11,855 nt of DNA, from NCBI GenBank assembly GCA_964583185.1, contig CAZOVL010000084.1, forward strand, positions 1-11,855, in the 5' to 3' direction. The translations under genes and the position numbers were made by a program. This document shows positions 1-7,644 of this stretch, in pieces. The notes beneath the pieces were generated by a model. The model ran no database searches, was not told the DNA's origin, and worked only from the letters and a program-made list of their open reading frames with translations. Source of the stretch: Bacteroides_E sp964583185. GTDB taxonomy: Bacteria > Bacteroidota > Bacteroidia > Bacteroidales > Bacteroidaceae. Within the stretch, counting starts at the first letter, position 1, and each line of letters begins with the position of its first letter.

Positions 1-1490
1 TGGAAGAAAAATTCATTTTAGCATTAGACGCAGGAACAACAAGTTCCAGAGCAATCGTGTTCGACAAAGAGGGGAAAATCCGCTCAGTAGCACAAAAAGA
101 GTTCAAGCAACATTTTCCCAAAAGCGGATGGGTAGAACATTGCCCAAATGAGATTTGGTCGTCACAAGCAGCTGTTGCAGCAGAAGCCATTACTCAAATT
201 GGGCTAAACGGAAAAAACATCGCCGGAATAGGTATCACCAACCAGCGTGAAACTACCATTGTGTGGGACAGAAAAACAGGAGAGCCAGTATATGCAGCTA
301 TTGTATGGCAAGACAGAAGAACTTCAGAATACTGTGATCAATTGAAAAATGAAGGTTTACTTTCATACATAAGAGAGAAGACAGGATTAATGATTGATGC
401 TTATTTTAGTGCAACCAAAATACGTTGGATTTTAGACAATGTAGAAGGTGCTAGAGATAGAGCGGAAAAAGGGGAACTTGCCTTTGGAACGGTAGATTCT
501 TGGCTTGTATGGCAATTAACTCGTGGAGAACAACACGTAACCGATGTTTCCAATGCCTCGCGCACAATGCTATTCAACATCAACACATTGGAATGGGACA
601 AAGATTTACTCAAACTCTTTAATATTCCAGAAAGTTTAATGCCTAAAGTATGTGCATCAAGCGAAGTATATGGACATACAAAAACCACTATTTTCGCAAG
701 CAAGGTTCCTATTTCAGGTATTGCAGGCGACCAACAAGCAGCACTATTTGGGCAAATGTGTACCGAAGAGGGTATGACAAAAAATACTTACGGAACAGGC
801 TGTTTTATATTAATGAATACCGGAGAAAAACCTATACTTTCGAAAAACAACCTAGTAACTACCATTGGATGGAAAATTGATGGAAAAGTAACTTATGCTT
901 TAGAAGGTAGTATTTTTGTTGGAGGAGCTATAGTTCAGTGGTTACGCGATGGATTGAAAGCAATCACCTCTTCTTCTGAAGTAGAGAAGTTAGCATTAAC
1001 CGTTCCTGATAATGGAGACGTTTATTTTGTCCCTGCTCTTACAGGTCTGGGTGCTCCACATTGGGATCAATACGCACGTGGTACTATTGTTGGTATTTCT
1101 CGCGGAACTGAAGTAGGACACATTGCTCGTGCTGCACTAGAAGGCATTGCTTTCCAAACAATGGATGTAGTAAACGCTATGGCCCTTGATTCTGGAGTTG
1201 CACTAAAACAACTACGAGTTGACGGAGGTGCTTCAAACAACAACTTATTAATGCAATTCCAAGCCAATTTACTTCAAAAAGAGGTTATTAGACCACAAAC
1301 AACAGAAACAACAGCTTTAGGTGCAGCCTATCTTGCTGGATTAGCTGTAGGGTTCTGGAAAGATTTGGATGAAATCAAAAAGCAGTGGTACATTGATAAA
1401 AAATTCATCCCTAACGGCGGTAACCAAATTACTGAATACAAAGAAAAATGGGCAGATGCAATAAAACGCTCACTTAACTGGATAAAATAA
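1..1490 (+). CDS. glpK: Glycerol kinase (first base of start codon outside window)
   Basis: Cytoplasmic FGGY-family kinase that converts glycerol and ATP to sn-glycerol 3-phosphate, trapping glycerol that enters through GlpF. The reading frame is open from position 3 (EEKFILALDAGTTSSRAIVF), and bases 1-2 are 'tg', so the ATG almost certainly begins one base before the window. That gives about 496 residues, close to the E. coli length of about 500. The GTTSSR phosphate-binding loop lies near residues 11-16. Glycerol-contacting residues are visible as R83-E84 (in NQRETT), Y135 (in AYFSATKIRW, which also fits the FGGY signature) and D244 (in GIAGDQQ). The C-terminal DGGASNNN nucleotide-binding segment is at 408-415. 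The stop is TAA, and glpF begins 25 bases later on the same strand, so an operon is likely. The promoter is not in the window. Confidence 0.97.
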   Translation, partial: EEKFILALDAGTTSSRAIVFDKEGKIRSVAQKEFKQHFPKSGWVEHCPNEIWSSQAAVAAEAITQIGLNGKNIAGIGITNQRETTIVWDRKTGEPVYAAIVWQDRRTSEYCDQLKNEGLLSYIREKTGLMIDAYFSATKIRWILDNVEGARDRAEKGELAFGTVDSWLVWQLTRGEQHVTDVSNASRTMLFNINTLEWDKDLLKLFNIPESLMPKVCASSEVYGHTKTTIFASKVPISGIAGDQQAALFGQMCTEEGMTKNTYGTGCFILMNTGEKPILSKNNLVTTIGWKIDGKVTYALEGSIFVGGAIVQWLRDGLKAITSSSEVEKLALTVPDNGDVYFVPALTGLGAPHWDQYARGTIVGISRGTEVGHIARAALEGIAFQTMDVVNAMALDSGVALKQLRVDGGASNNNLLMQFQANLLQKEVIRPQTTETTALGAAYLAGLAVGFWKDLDEIKKQWYIDKKFIPNGGNQITEYKEKWADAIKRSLNWIK

Positions 1491-1515
1491 AACAAACCTC
1501 TAATACTATAAAAAA

Positions 1516-2211
1516 ATGGAACAAGCATTATTATACGAATTCTTTGGAACAGCCCTTATGATACTATTAGGACTAGGTGTAGTTGCAAACGTACTTTTAA
1601 CAAAAACTAAAGGAAATGGAAGTGGCTGGGTAGTAATTACTATAGCATGGGGTTTCGCGGTTTTCATTGGCGCATATGTAGCAGCCCCTTCAGGAGCCCA
1701 CCTAAACCCATCAGTAACATTAGGACTTGCATTAGCAGGAAAATTTGAAGGTAATATAATCGGCTATATCATTGCTCAAATGTTAGGAGGAATGTTTGGG
1801 GCTGTATTAATGTATCTATTTTACAAAAATCATTTTGACGCAGAAGAAGATGCAAACTTAAAACTCTTCTCCTTTGCTACAGCTCCTGAAATTAGATCTT
1901 CATTAGTCAATCTATTCAGTGAGTTTCTTGCGACTTTTGTTTTAGTTATGGGTATTTTATTTGCAGGACAATCTGGAATAGCAGGACCTCTACCTGTCGG
2001 TATAGTTATCATAGCTATAGGTATGTCACTAGGAGGTACAACAGGATATGCAATGAATCCAGCACGTGATTTAGCACCACGTATCATACACTTTTTACTT
2101 CCAATTAAAGGTAAAAGAGACAGCGACTGGAAGTATGCATGGGTACCATTTGTTGGACCACTACTAGGTGGATCTTTGGCTGGTTTTATTTATGCTCTTA
2201 TAGGACTTTAA
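1516..2211 (+). CDS. glpF: Glycerol uptake facilitator (aquaglyceroporin, MIP family)
   Basis: Inner-membrane channel for passive glycerol entry, 231 residues with the hydrophobic pattern of six membrane spans plus two half-helices. The second pore motif is canonical (MNPARD, residues 180-185). The Asp after NPAR marks the glycerol-conducting class rather than strict water channels. The first motif is HLNPSVT, so NPA is replaced by NPS at 64-66; it still fits the MIP signature. By alignment in the head, the selectivity filter is W45, G169, Y178 and R184, against W, G, F and R in E. coli GlpF, so one aromatic differs. It is somewhat shorter than E. coli GlpF, which has 281 residues. It lies 25 bases after glpK and 36 bases before the barrel gene, with an A-rich leader and no Shine-Dalgarno sequence. 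Confidence 0.95.
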   Translation: MEQALLYEFFGTALMILLGLGVVANVLLTKTKGNGSGWVVITIAWGFAVFIGAYVAAPSGAHLNPSVTLGLALAGKFEGNIIGYIIAQMLGGMFGAVLMYLFYKNHFDAEEDANLKLFSFATAPEIRSSLVNLFSEFLATFVLVMGILFAGQSGIAGPLPVGIVIIAIGMSLGGTTGYAMNPARDLAPRIIHFLLPIKGKRDSDWKYAWVPFVGPLLGGSLAGFIYALIGL

Positions 2212-2247
2212 CTAAAAACTTCAATAATAATTTTAGTATATACAATT

Positions 2248-3006
2248 ATGAAATCAAAAACACGCATACTGTTAACTTTAACTATACTACTTTTTTCAAT
2301 TTCACTAGCTGCACAACAAGAGAAGAATGTACCAATCGGTTTCAATCTTCAACTTAAGAACATGCACCTTTGGAGAGGATTACAAGTATCTAATGAGGTT
2401 ACCCTAGGTTCAGATCTTTATTTTACAGATAAAAACCAAGCTTTCAAACTCGGAATTTGGGGTGGTGCCGGAATTAGTGGTAAATACAAAGAGTTCGACT
2501 ATTATGCATCTTATCAACACAAAGGTTTTCAAATATCTGTTTGGGATATTTACAACTTTTCAAAAGATGCTACATATAACAATAGTGAAGTATTCAACTA
2601 TAAAGCACATGAAACCGGACACTTCGTGGACGTTTCTGTTGGATATACACTTCAAGGCAAATTTCCTCTTAGCCTAAGTTGGTCAACAGTAATCTTCGGT
2701 AGAGACAGAGGGGCAACCAATAAAGAAAACTTATATTCTACTTATGTATACGCTAGCTATCCAATTCTTAAAGATAAGTTTATTGATTTAGAAGTAGGAC
2801 TAGCAGGTGCTTTTGCTCTTAATCCTGAAGATGGAACATCAGCAAACTTTTACGCTAGCAGTGCCGGAATAGTAAATATAAGTTTAACAGCAAGTAAGAA
2901 ACTAGAATTTGGAAAATACACACTCCCTGTTTCAGTAATGGGAATGTGGAATCCAAAAGGGAACAATGCAAACTTACAAATCGCTCTTGATCTTTTAACA
3001 TTCTAG
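2248..3006 (+). CDS. Exported putative outer-membrane beta-barrel protein (TorF/Gcw_chp-like)
   Basis: A 252-residue protein with a clear Sec signal peptide: basic MKSKTR, a hydrophobic core, then LAA|QQ with likely cleavage after residue 22. There is no lipobox cysteine. The mature part consists of alternating-pattern strands rich in Gly, Tyr, Trp and Phe, and it ends in Phe, as outer-membrane barrels assembled by BamA usually do. The early segment LKNMHLWRGLQVS (WRG at 42-44) resembles the start of the Gcw_chp / TorF putative porin family; that assignment is from memory. It lies 36 bases after glpF and before glpABC, so it is probably part of the glpKF operon. I infer a role in outer-membrane passage of glycerol or a glycerol derivative, but nothing in the sequence proves a substrate. 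The barrel call is fairly firm and the function is not. Confidence 0.75.
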   Translation: MKSKTRILLTLTILLFSISLAAQQEKNVPIGFNLQLKNMHLWRGLQVSNEVTLGSDLYFTDKNQAFKLGIWGGAGISGKYKEFDYYASYQHKGFQISVWDIYNFSKDATYNNSEVFNYKAHETGHFVDVSVGYTLQGKFPLSLSWSTVIFGRDRGATNKENLYSTYVYASYPILKDKFIDLEVGLAGAFALNPEDGTSANFYASSAGIVNISLTASKKLEFGKYTLPVSVMGMWNPKGNNANLQIALDLLTF

Positions 3007-3031
3007 GATAAAGATTAATTAACTCAGTATA

Positions 3032-3190
3032 AAATCGAAAGAATATCAATTATTAATAAATAAGATGCCTTTCTAAAGCAAGAAGTGAGAGAAAGAAAAC
3101 AAAAAAAGAACCATAGAGATAATCCTCTCAAAGAAAAGTTTCGAATAAAAGAAATAAAGTTTCGTTTATGTTTTGATATTCTTTCGATTT
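3032..3190. repeat. 18-bp perfect inverted repeat pair bracketing 123 bp upstream of glpA
   Basis: Positions 3032-3049 are the exact reverse complement of 3173-3190 (TTGATATTCTTTCGATTT read on + at the right arm). With one base bulged, the match extends outward by AGTA (3026-3029) pairing with TACT (3192-3195). The right arm contains the last three bases of the glpA -33 element and most of the promoter spacer, while the left arm has no adjacent -7 box. The overall span of 159 bp is compatible with an invertible segment, a pair of looping operators, or a small transposed element. No target-site duplication and no recombinase gene is visible in the window. Confidence 0.85.
3135..3186 (+). repeat. 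Helically phased TTTCG repeats before the glpA promoter
   Basis: AAAGTTTCG occurs exactly at 3135-3143 and again at 3156-3164, a 21-bp step. A third, shorter copy (TTTCG) is at 3182-3186, a further 22 bp on and inside the promoter spacer. Steps of two helical turns place all copies on the same DNA face, which suits a multi-site regulator. The regulator is unknown. Confidence 0.5.
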
Positions 3191-3202
3191 GTACTATTTT
3201 TG
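3172..3202 (+). promoter_or_regulatory. Bacteroidetes-type promoter of glpABC
   Basis: TTTG at 3172-3175, a 19-bp spacer and TATTTTTG at 3195-3202 match the known Bacteroidetes primary sigma consensus TTTG-N19-21-TAnnTTTG at every specified base. Transcription would begin around 3207-3211, leaving a leader of only about 13-17 bases before the ATG at 3224. It gives glpABC its own transcription start, separate from the upstream glpK-glpF-barrel unit. Confidence 0.8.
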
Positions 3203-3223
3203 ACTTGGTAACTTAATAATATA

Positions 3224-4867
3224 ATGGCGGCTATGAATTCAGAAAACAACAAAACATTCGATGTAATTATCATCGGAGGTGGAGCAACTGGTGCTGGTGT
3301 AGCTAGAGACTGCGCCCGAAGAGGACTAAGCACGGTTTTATTAGAGCGGTTTGATATCGCTACTGGTGCAACAGGAAGAAATCACGGACTTTTACATAGT
3401 GGAGCACGATATGCTGTTACTGACAGAGAGTCTGCTGAAGAGTGTATCAAAGAGAATATGATACTCAAAAAAATAGCAAGTCATTGTATAGAAGAAACCA
3501 ATGGATTATTTTTGAGCCTTCCTGAAGACGATCTGGGATTTCAAAAGACTTTTATAGAAGCTTGCACTACCGCTGGAATTAAAGCGGAAATTATTGATCC
3601 TAAAGAGGCTTTACGACTAGAGCCTTCTGCAAACCCAACAATGATTGGAGCAGTGAAAGTACCTGACGGATCAGTAGACCCATTTAGATTAACTGCTTCT
3701 AACATACTAGATGCAACAGACCACGGTGCAAAAACTTATACCTATCACGAGGTAACCTCACTTCTCATTGAACAAGATAAGGTTGTAGGTGTAGAGTGCT
3801 ACTCACATAGAGAAAAAACAACTAAGACTTTATATGCTTCAATCATAGTAAATGCATCGGGTATTTGGGGGCAACATATATCTGAAATGGCTGGAGTAAA
3901 AGTTAGAATGCTACCATCCAAAGGATCTCTTCTAATCTTTGGACATCGTGTTAACAATATGGTACTTAACCGATGTAGAAAACCTGCCGATGCAGATATC
4001 CTTGTTCCTGGAGACACTATTTCTTTGATTGGTACTACTTCCATAAAAATACCATACGAGGAAATAGACAATATGATTGTTACTCCGGATGAGGTTGACT
4101 TATTAATCAAAGAAGGAGAAAAACTGGCACCAAGACTAGCTCAGACCCGCATTTTACGAGCTTATGCAGGAGTCAGACCACTAGTTGCTTCGGATAATGA
4201 CCCAACAGGTCGTAGTGCTAGTAGAGGTATTGTTTTATATGATCATGCTGAAAGAGATGGCCTGGAAGGATATATTACCATTACAGGTGGGAAATTAATG
4301 ACTTATCGTTTAATGGCAGAATGGGCTACCGATTTAATCTGTAAAAAGCTCAATGTATCAGCCAAATGTACAACTGCTACAGAAAAACTTCCCGGCTCAA
4401 GAGAGAGCATAGAAGAAATTACAAAAAAAATAATAAACATTCCTCTTACACAAAGAAATTCAGCAATATATAGACACGGGGATTTAGCTGAAAATCTATC
4501 AAGCAACGAAATAAATGACACAGGACTTGTTTGTGAGTGTGAGGGTGTTTCTGTAGGAGAGGTAAAATTTGCCCTTGATCATTTAAATGTAAACAACTTG
4601 GTAGATCTTCGCAGAAGAACACGAGTAGGAATGGGTACGTGTCAAGGTGAATTATGTGCTTGTAGAGCTGCAGGTCTTCTTGAATCGAAAGGGAAATTTT
4701 GTTCTAGAGGAGCAAAGAGAGATTTGGTTTCTTTTTTAGATGAACGTTGGAAAGGAATTTATCCCGTTGCACTAGGAGACACATTGCGTGAGAGTGAATA
4801 CACTTCATGGGTATATGAAAGTGTTTGTGGATTAGATCCAGAGGTTGTAAATACACATAAAGGTTGA
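3224..4867 (+). CDS. glpA: Anaerobic glycerol-3-phosphate dehydrogenase, large FAD subunit
   Basis: Catalytic flavoprotein subunit of GlpABC, which oxidises sn-glycerol 3-phosphate to dihydroxyacetone phosphate at the cytoplasmic face of the inner membrane. It has 547 residues, against 542 in E. coli. The N-terminal FAD-binding fold shows IIIGGGATGAGVARD at 15-29, followed by GATGRNHGLLHSGARY, typical of DAO-type glycerol-3-phosphate dehydrogenases. The C-terminus carries a BFD-like [2Fe-2S] domain with cysteines C437, C439, C473 and C478 (CEC and TCQGELCAC). This domain separates GlpA from the aerobic GlpD type. Two in-frame ATGs (3224 and 3233) are possible starts; I keep 3224 because the A/T-rich sequence before it suits Bacteroidetes initiation. 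glpB follows after 19 bases. Confidence 0.96.
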   Translation: MAAMNSENNKTFDVIIIGGGATGAGVARDCARRGLSTVLLERFDIATGATGRNHGLLHSGARYAVTDRESAEECIKENMILKKIASHCIEETNGLFLSLPEDDLGFQKTFIEACTTAGIKAEIIDPKEALRLEPSANPTMIGAVKVPDGSVDPFRLTASNILDATDHGAKTYTYHEVTSLLIEQDKVVGVECYSHREKTTKTLYASIIVNASGIWGQHISEMAGVKVRMLPSKGSLLIFGHRVNNMVLNRCRKPADADILVPGDTISLIGTTSIKIPYEEIDNMIVTPDEVDLLIKEGEKLAPRLAQTRILRAYAGVRPLVASDNDPTGRSASRGIVLYDHAERDGLEGYITITGGKLMTYRLMAEWATDLICKKLNVSAKCTTATEKLPGSRESIEEITKKIINIPLTQRNSAIYRHGDLAENLSSNEINDTGLVCECEGVSVGEVKFALDHLNVNNLVDLRRRTRVGMGTCQGELCACRAAGLLESKGKFCSRGAKRDLVSFLDERWKGIYPVALGDTLRESEYTSWVYESVCGLDPEVVNTHKG

Positions 4868-4886
4868 ATAAGCTAAATTATAGATC

Positions 4887-6134
4887 ATGAAATTTGATAC
4901 AGTTATTATAGGAGGAGGTTTATCAGGATTAATTTGTGGCATCAGTTTATCTAAAAAAGGTCAGCGTTGTGCCATAATTTCATCCGGACAAAGTGCATTA
5001 CATTTTTCATCCGGTTCTTTCGATTTACTAAATAAGCTCCCTAATGGTGAAGAGGTTTCTAATCCTCTTTTAGCGATAGATACTTTTATTGAACAACAGC
5101 CAAAACATCCTTACGCTAAGCTAGGAACAGAAAAATTCAAAGCTTTAACACAAGAGGCTATTGCTCTTTTCAAGGATTTAAATATTCCGGTAGTTGGTAA
5201 CACAGAAAAGAATCATTATCGAGTTACCCCAATGGGAACACTTAAACCCACATGGCTTTCACTTAAAGGTTGTGCTGTCATTGATGAAAAAGATAAATTA
5301 CCATGGAAAAAGGTCTCTATTTTCAACATAGATGGCTTTTTAGATTTCCAACCTCAGTTTATAGCTGATGAGTTTTCCAGACTAGGAACTGATAGCAGCA
5401 TCCAAATATTTGATTTTGAGCCACTCTCACATTTAAGACGCAATCCTAGCGAGATGCGCTCAACAAACATAGCTAGGGTTTTGGATAAACACATTGAGGA
5501 ATTAAGTGAAATAATTAATCAAAAATCGAATGATAGTGAGGTAGTTCTTTTCCCTGCATGCATTGGATTAACCAGCAATGCTGTTTACAAATTAAAAGAG
5601 CTAGTAAGTAAACCCATACTACTAATTGCAACAATGCCTCCATCAATAGTGGGAATCCATACACAACAATATTTACACGACTACTTTATTAGTTTAGGTG
5701 GAGTCTATATGCTTGGAGATAATGTAATGAAAGCCGATGTGGAAGACAATAAAGTGAAACGCATATATTCTTATAATCACGGAGACATTCCTTTTAGTGC
5801 TGATAATTTTGTGTTAGCCACAGGAAGTTACTTTAGCCAAGGATTAATAGCCACTTCAGATTGCATTTATGAACCGATTTTTGATTTAGATATTGACTAT
5901 GCTACCAATCGTACTGAATGGTATTCAGAAAATATGTTTGAAGCACAAAACTATCAACGCTATGGCGTAAAAACAGACAATCAATTCAAAGCTGTACACA
6001 AGGGAAAAGCAATGGATAACCTCTATGTTTCAGGAGCCATTCTTGAAGAATTCAATCCCATAAAAGAAGGATCAGGAGCCGGGGTTTCTATATTAAGTGC
6101 ATTAGAAATCAGTCACACAATTTCACAAAAATAG
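4887..6134 (+). CDS. glpB: Anaerobic glycerol-3-phosphate dehydrogenase, subunit B
   Basis: Second flavoprotein subunit of the GlpABC complex, 415 residues against 419 in E. coli. It is thought to relay electrons from GlpA towards the GlpC anchor. The N-terminus has a dinucleotide-binding fold, VIIGGGLSGLICGISLSKKG, followed by the family-typical LHFSSGSFDLLN segment near residues 38-49. The C-terminus (NLYVSGAILEEFNPIKEGSGAG) is the second flavin-contact region usual in such oxidoreductases. It begins 19 bases after glpA and ends 12 bases before glpC, with the gene order glpA-glpB-glpC as in Enterobacteria, so co-transcription is very likely. No Shine-Dalgarno sequence is seen before its ATG. 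Confidence 0.93.
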   Translation: MKFDTVIIGGGLSGLICGISLSKKGQRCAIISSGQSALHFSSGSFDLLNKLPNGEEVSNPLLAIDTFIEQQPKHPYAKLGTEKFKALTQEAIALFKDLNIPVVGNTEKNHYRVTPMGTLKPTWLSLKGCAVIDEKDKLPWKKVSIFNIDGFLDFQPQFIADEFSRLGTDSSIQIFDFEPLSHLRRNPSEMRSTNIARVLDKHIEELSEIINQKSNDSEVVLFPACIGLTSNAVYKLKELVSKPILLIATMPPSIVGIHTQQYLHDYFISLGGVYMLGDNVMKADVEDNKVKRIYSYNHGDIPFSADNFVLATGSYFSQGLIATSDCIYEPIFDLDIDYATNRTEWYSENMFEAQNYQRYGVKTDNQFKAVHKGKAMDNLYVSGAILEEFNPIKEGSGAGVSILSALEISHTISQK

Positions 6135-6146
6135 AAAGGGAAAAAG

Positions 6147-7361
6147 ATGAATATTCAACAACATAATATAAGCACTAATAATTTTGAACAATGTATTAAG
6201 TGCACGGTTTGTACCGTTTATTGCCCTGTTTCAGCTGTTAACCCTGATTTCCCCGGACCTAAACAGGCAGGTCCTGATGGTGAACGTCTACGACTTAAAG
6301 ACGCTGATTTTTATGATGAAGCACTAAAGTATTGTATGAACTGTAAACGATGCGAAGTAGCTTGTCCTTCTAATGTTAAAATTGGAGACATCATACAGTC
6401 TGCACGTATCAAACACAGCAAGAAAAGACCTAAAGTCAGAGATTTCATCTTAGCAAATACAGACTTGGTAGGTACACTGGCAACTCCTTTTGCACCTATT
6501 GTAAACACTACTCTAGGTTTAAAACCCGTAAAAGCCATTTTAGATGGTGTTTTTAAGATTGATCATAGAAGACAATTCCCCAAATACTCTTTTGGAACTT
6601 TTGAAAGTTGGTATAAGAAACAAGCTGACAAGCAAAAAACATTTAAAGATCAGGTAAGCTATTTTCACGGATGTTATGCAAACTACAACAATCCTTCACT
6701 AGGAAAAGATTTAGTTAAGGTATTCAATGCTTTGGGCATAGGAGTTCAATTGTTGAAAAATGAAAAGTGTTGTGGTGTAGCCTTGATATCCAATGGATTT
6801 ATCAATCAAGCAAGAAGACAAGCAAAAGTTAACATAGCCTCAATCAGAGAATCTGTTCTTGAAAAGAAAATTCCTGTTGTTGCCACCTCTTCATCATGTA
6901 CTTTTACCATAAGAGATGAATATCCACACTTGTTAGATGTTGAAACAAGTGATATAAGAGACCAAGTAGAACTTGCAACACGCTATATTTACAGATTATT
7001 ATCCAAGACAGACATTAAGTTAAAATTAAGCGACAAAAAAATAAAGGTGGCTTACCATACCCCGTGTCATATGGAAAAACTAGGCTGGTCATATTACTCC
7101 ATTGAACTGCTTAAGCTAATCCCCAACATTGAATTAAAAGTTTTAGATTCACAATGCTGTGGTATTGCAGGAACTTATGGATTCAAAAAGGAAAACTATG
7201 AAACAGCTCAGAATGTGGGCGATTCTCTATTTAAACAAATAGAAGAAGCTGACATTGATTACGTTGCAACTGATTGTGAAACCTGCAAATGGCAAATAGA
7301 AATGTCTACAAGCAAAGCTTGTGAACATCCAATTACTATTTTAGCTAAGGCACTTGAATAA
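6147..7361 (+). CDS. glpC: Anaerobic glycerol-3-phosphate dehydrogenase, iron-sulfur membrane-anchor subunit
   Basis: Subunit that holds the GlpAB dimer at the inner membrane and passes electrons to the quinone pool; 404 residues, against 396 in E. coli. Two ferredoxin-type [4Fe-4S] motifs are complete: C16, C19, C22, C26-P (CIKCTVCTVYCP) and C63, C66, C69, C73-P (CMNCKRCEVACP). Two cysteine-rich CCG domains follow, each with an upstream cysteine: FHGCYANYNNP with CCG at 208-210, and YHTPCHMEKLG with CCG at 337-339. These are the HdrB-like domains expected in GlpC. The ATG is preceded by AAAGGGAAAAAG, a weak purine-rich ribosome site, which is more than most genes here show. It is the last recognised gene of the glp cluster. 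Confidence 0.95.
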   Translation: MNIQQHNISTNNFEQCIKCTVCTVYCPVSAVNPDFPGPKQAGPDGERLRLKDADFYDEALKYCMNCKRCEVACPSNVKIGDIIQSARIKHSKKRPKVRDFILANTDLVGTLATPFAPIVNTTLGLKPVKAILDGVFKIDHRRQFPKYSFGTFESWYKKQADKQKTFKDQVSYFHGCYANYNNPSLGKDLVKVFNALGIGVQLLKNEKCCGVALISNGFINQARRQAKVNIASIRESVLEKKIPVVATSSSCTFTIRDEYPHLLDVETSDIRDQVELATRYIYRLLSKTDIKLKLSDKKIKVAYHTPCHMEKLGWSYYSIELLKLIPNIELKVLDSQCCGIAGTYGFKKENYETAQNVGDSLFKQIEEADIDYVATDCETCKWQIEMSTSKACEHPITILAKALE

Positions 7362-7450
7362 TTACAAAGCATTTACTCTTTTTCTGTTCAAACTGAACTA
7401 ACCGGATTGAAGAAAAAAGAAATTATAGAACTATTTTAACATCAAAAGAT

Positions 7451-7597
7451 ATGGAAAAAACATGTAAAATAGAAAATGAAACTCAATTTAATACTTGTAA
7501 TTATTTTGATTTCAGTGAAAGAAAAACGAATCATTCACCAGCTTATATTGAAGCTTTACAGTTGTTAAGAAAGCTATTCGAGCTGTTGAATTATTGA
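7451..7597 (+). CDS. Possible small protein, 48 residues, unknown function
   Basis: An ATG-to-TGA frame of 48 codons lies 89 bases after glpC. It starts MEKTCKIENETQFNTCNYFD and ends in a likely amphipathic helix (YIEALQLLRKLFELLNY). It contains two cysteines (C5, C16), no signal peptide and no membrane span. The stop is followed after four bases by an 11-bp hairpin and then by the strong terminator at 7645-7697, so it would be the last cistron of the glp transcript. I do not recognise the protein. Chance occurrence or a remnant of a longer gene are both possible, and no ribosome site or clear own promoter supports it. Confidence 0.35.
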   Translation: MEKTCKIENETQFNTCNYFDFSERKTNHSPAYIEALQLLRKLFELLNY

Positions 7598-7601
7598 ACG
7601 A

Positions 7602-7633
7602 TATTGTTTCTTAAACCTAAACAAGAAACAATA
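7602..7633. repeat. 11-bp perfect hairpin after the small ORF
   Basis: TATTGTTTCTT (7602-7612) pairs perfectly with AAGAAACAATA (7623-7633) around a 10-base loop. It starts four bases after the small ORF stop. No U-run follows on either strand, so it looks less like an intrinsic terminator than a transcript-end or processing structure. Confidence 0.6.
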
Positions 7634-7644
7634 AACATAATTAT

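Noticed and set aside
57..59. GTG at 57 as the glpK start
   Set aside because: The upstream in-frame codons encode the essential DAGTTSSR phosphate-binding loop. The real start is at the window edge.
401..703. Antisense open frame of 100 codons within glpK, and similar frames opposite glpA, glpF, ktrB and the metallo-hydrolase
   Set aside because: Each overlaps a firmly identified gene and has no family motif or sensible domain; they are frame shadows.
3032..3190. A small transposed element (MITE) with 18-bp terminal repeats
   Set aside because: The flanks (TATA on the left, GTAC on the right) show no target-site duplication, and no second copy is in the window. It is kept only as a minor alternative.
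5015..5026. TTCTTTCGATTT inside glpB, matching 12 bases of the inverted-repeat arm
   Set aside because: It encodes the conserved GSFDL stretch of GlpB, so the match is explained by protein sequence and is most likely coincidence.
7386..7398. GTTCA-AAC-TGAAC mini-hairpin just after glpC as a terminator
   Set aside because: It has only a 5-bp stem with a three-base loop and no T-run after it on the + strand. The strong terminator is further on.
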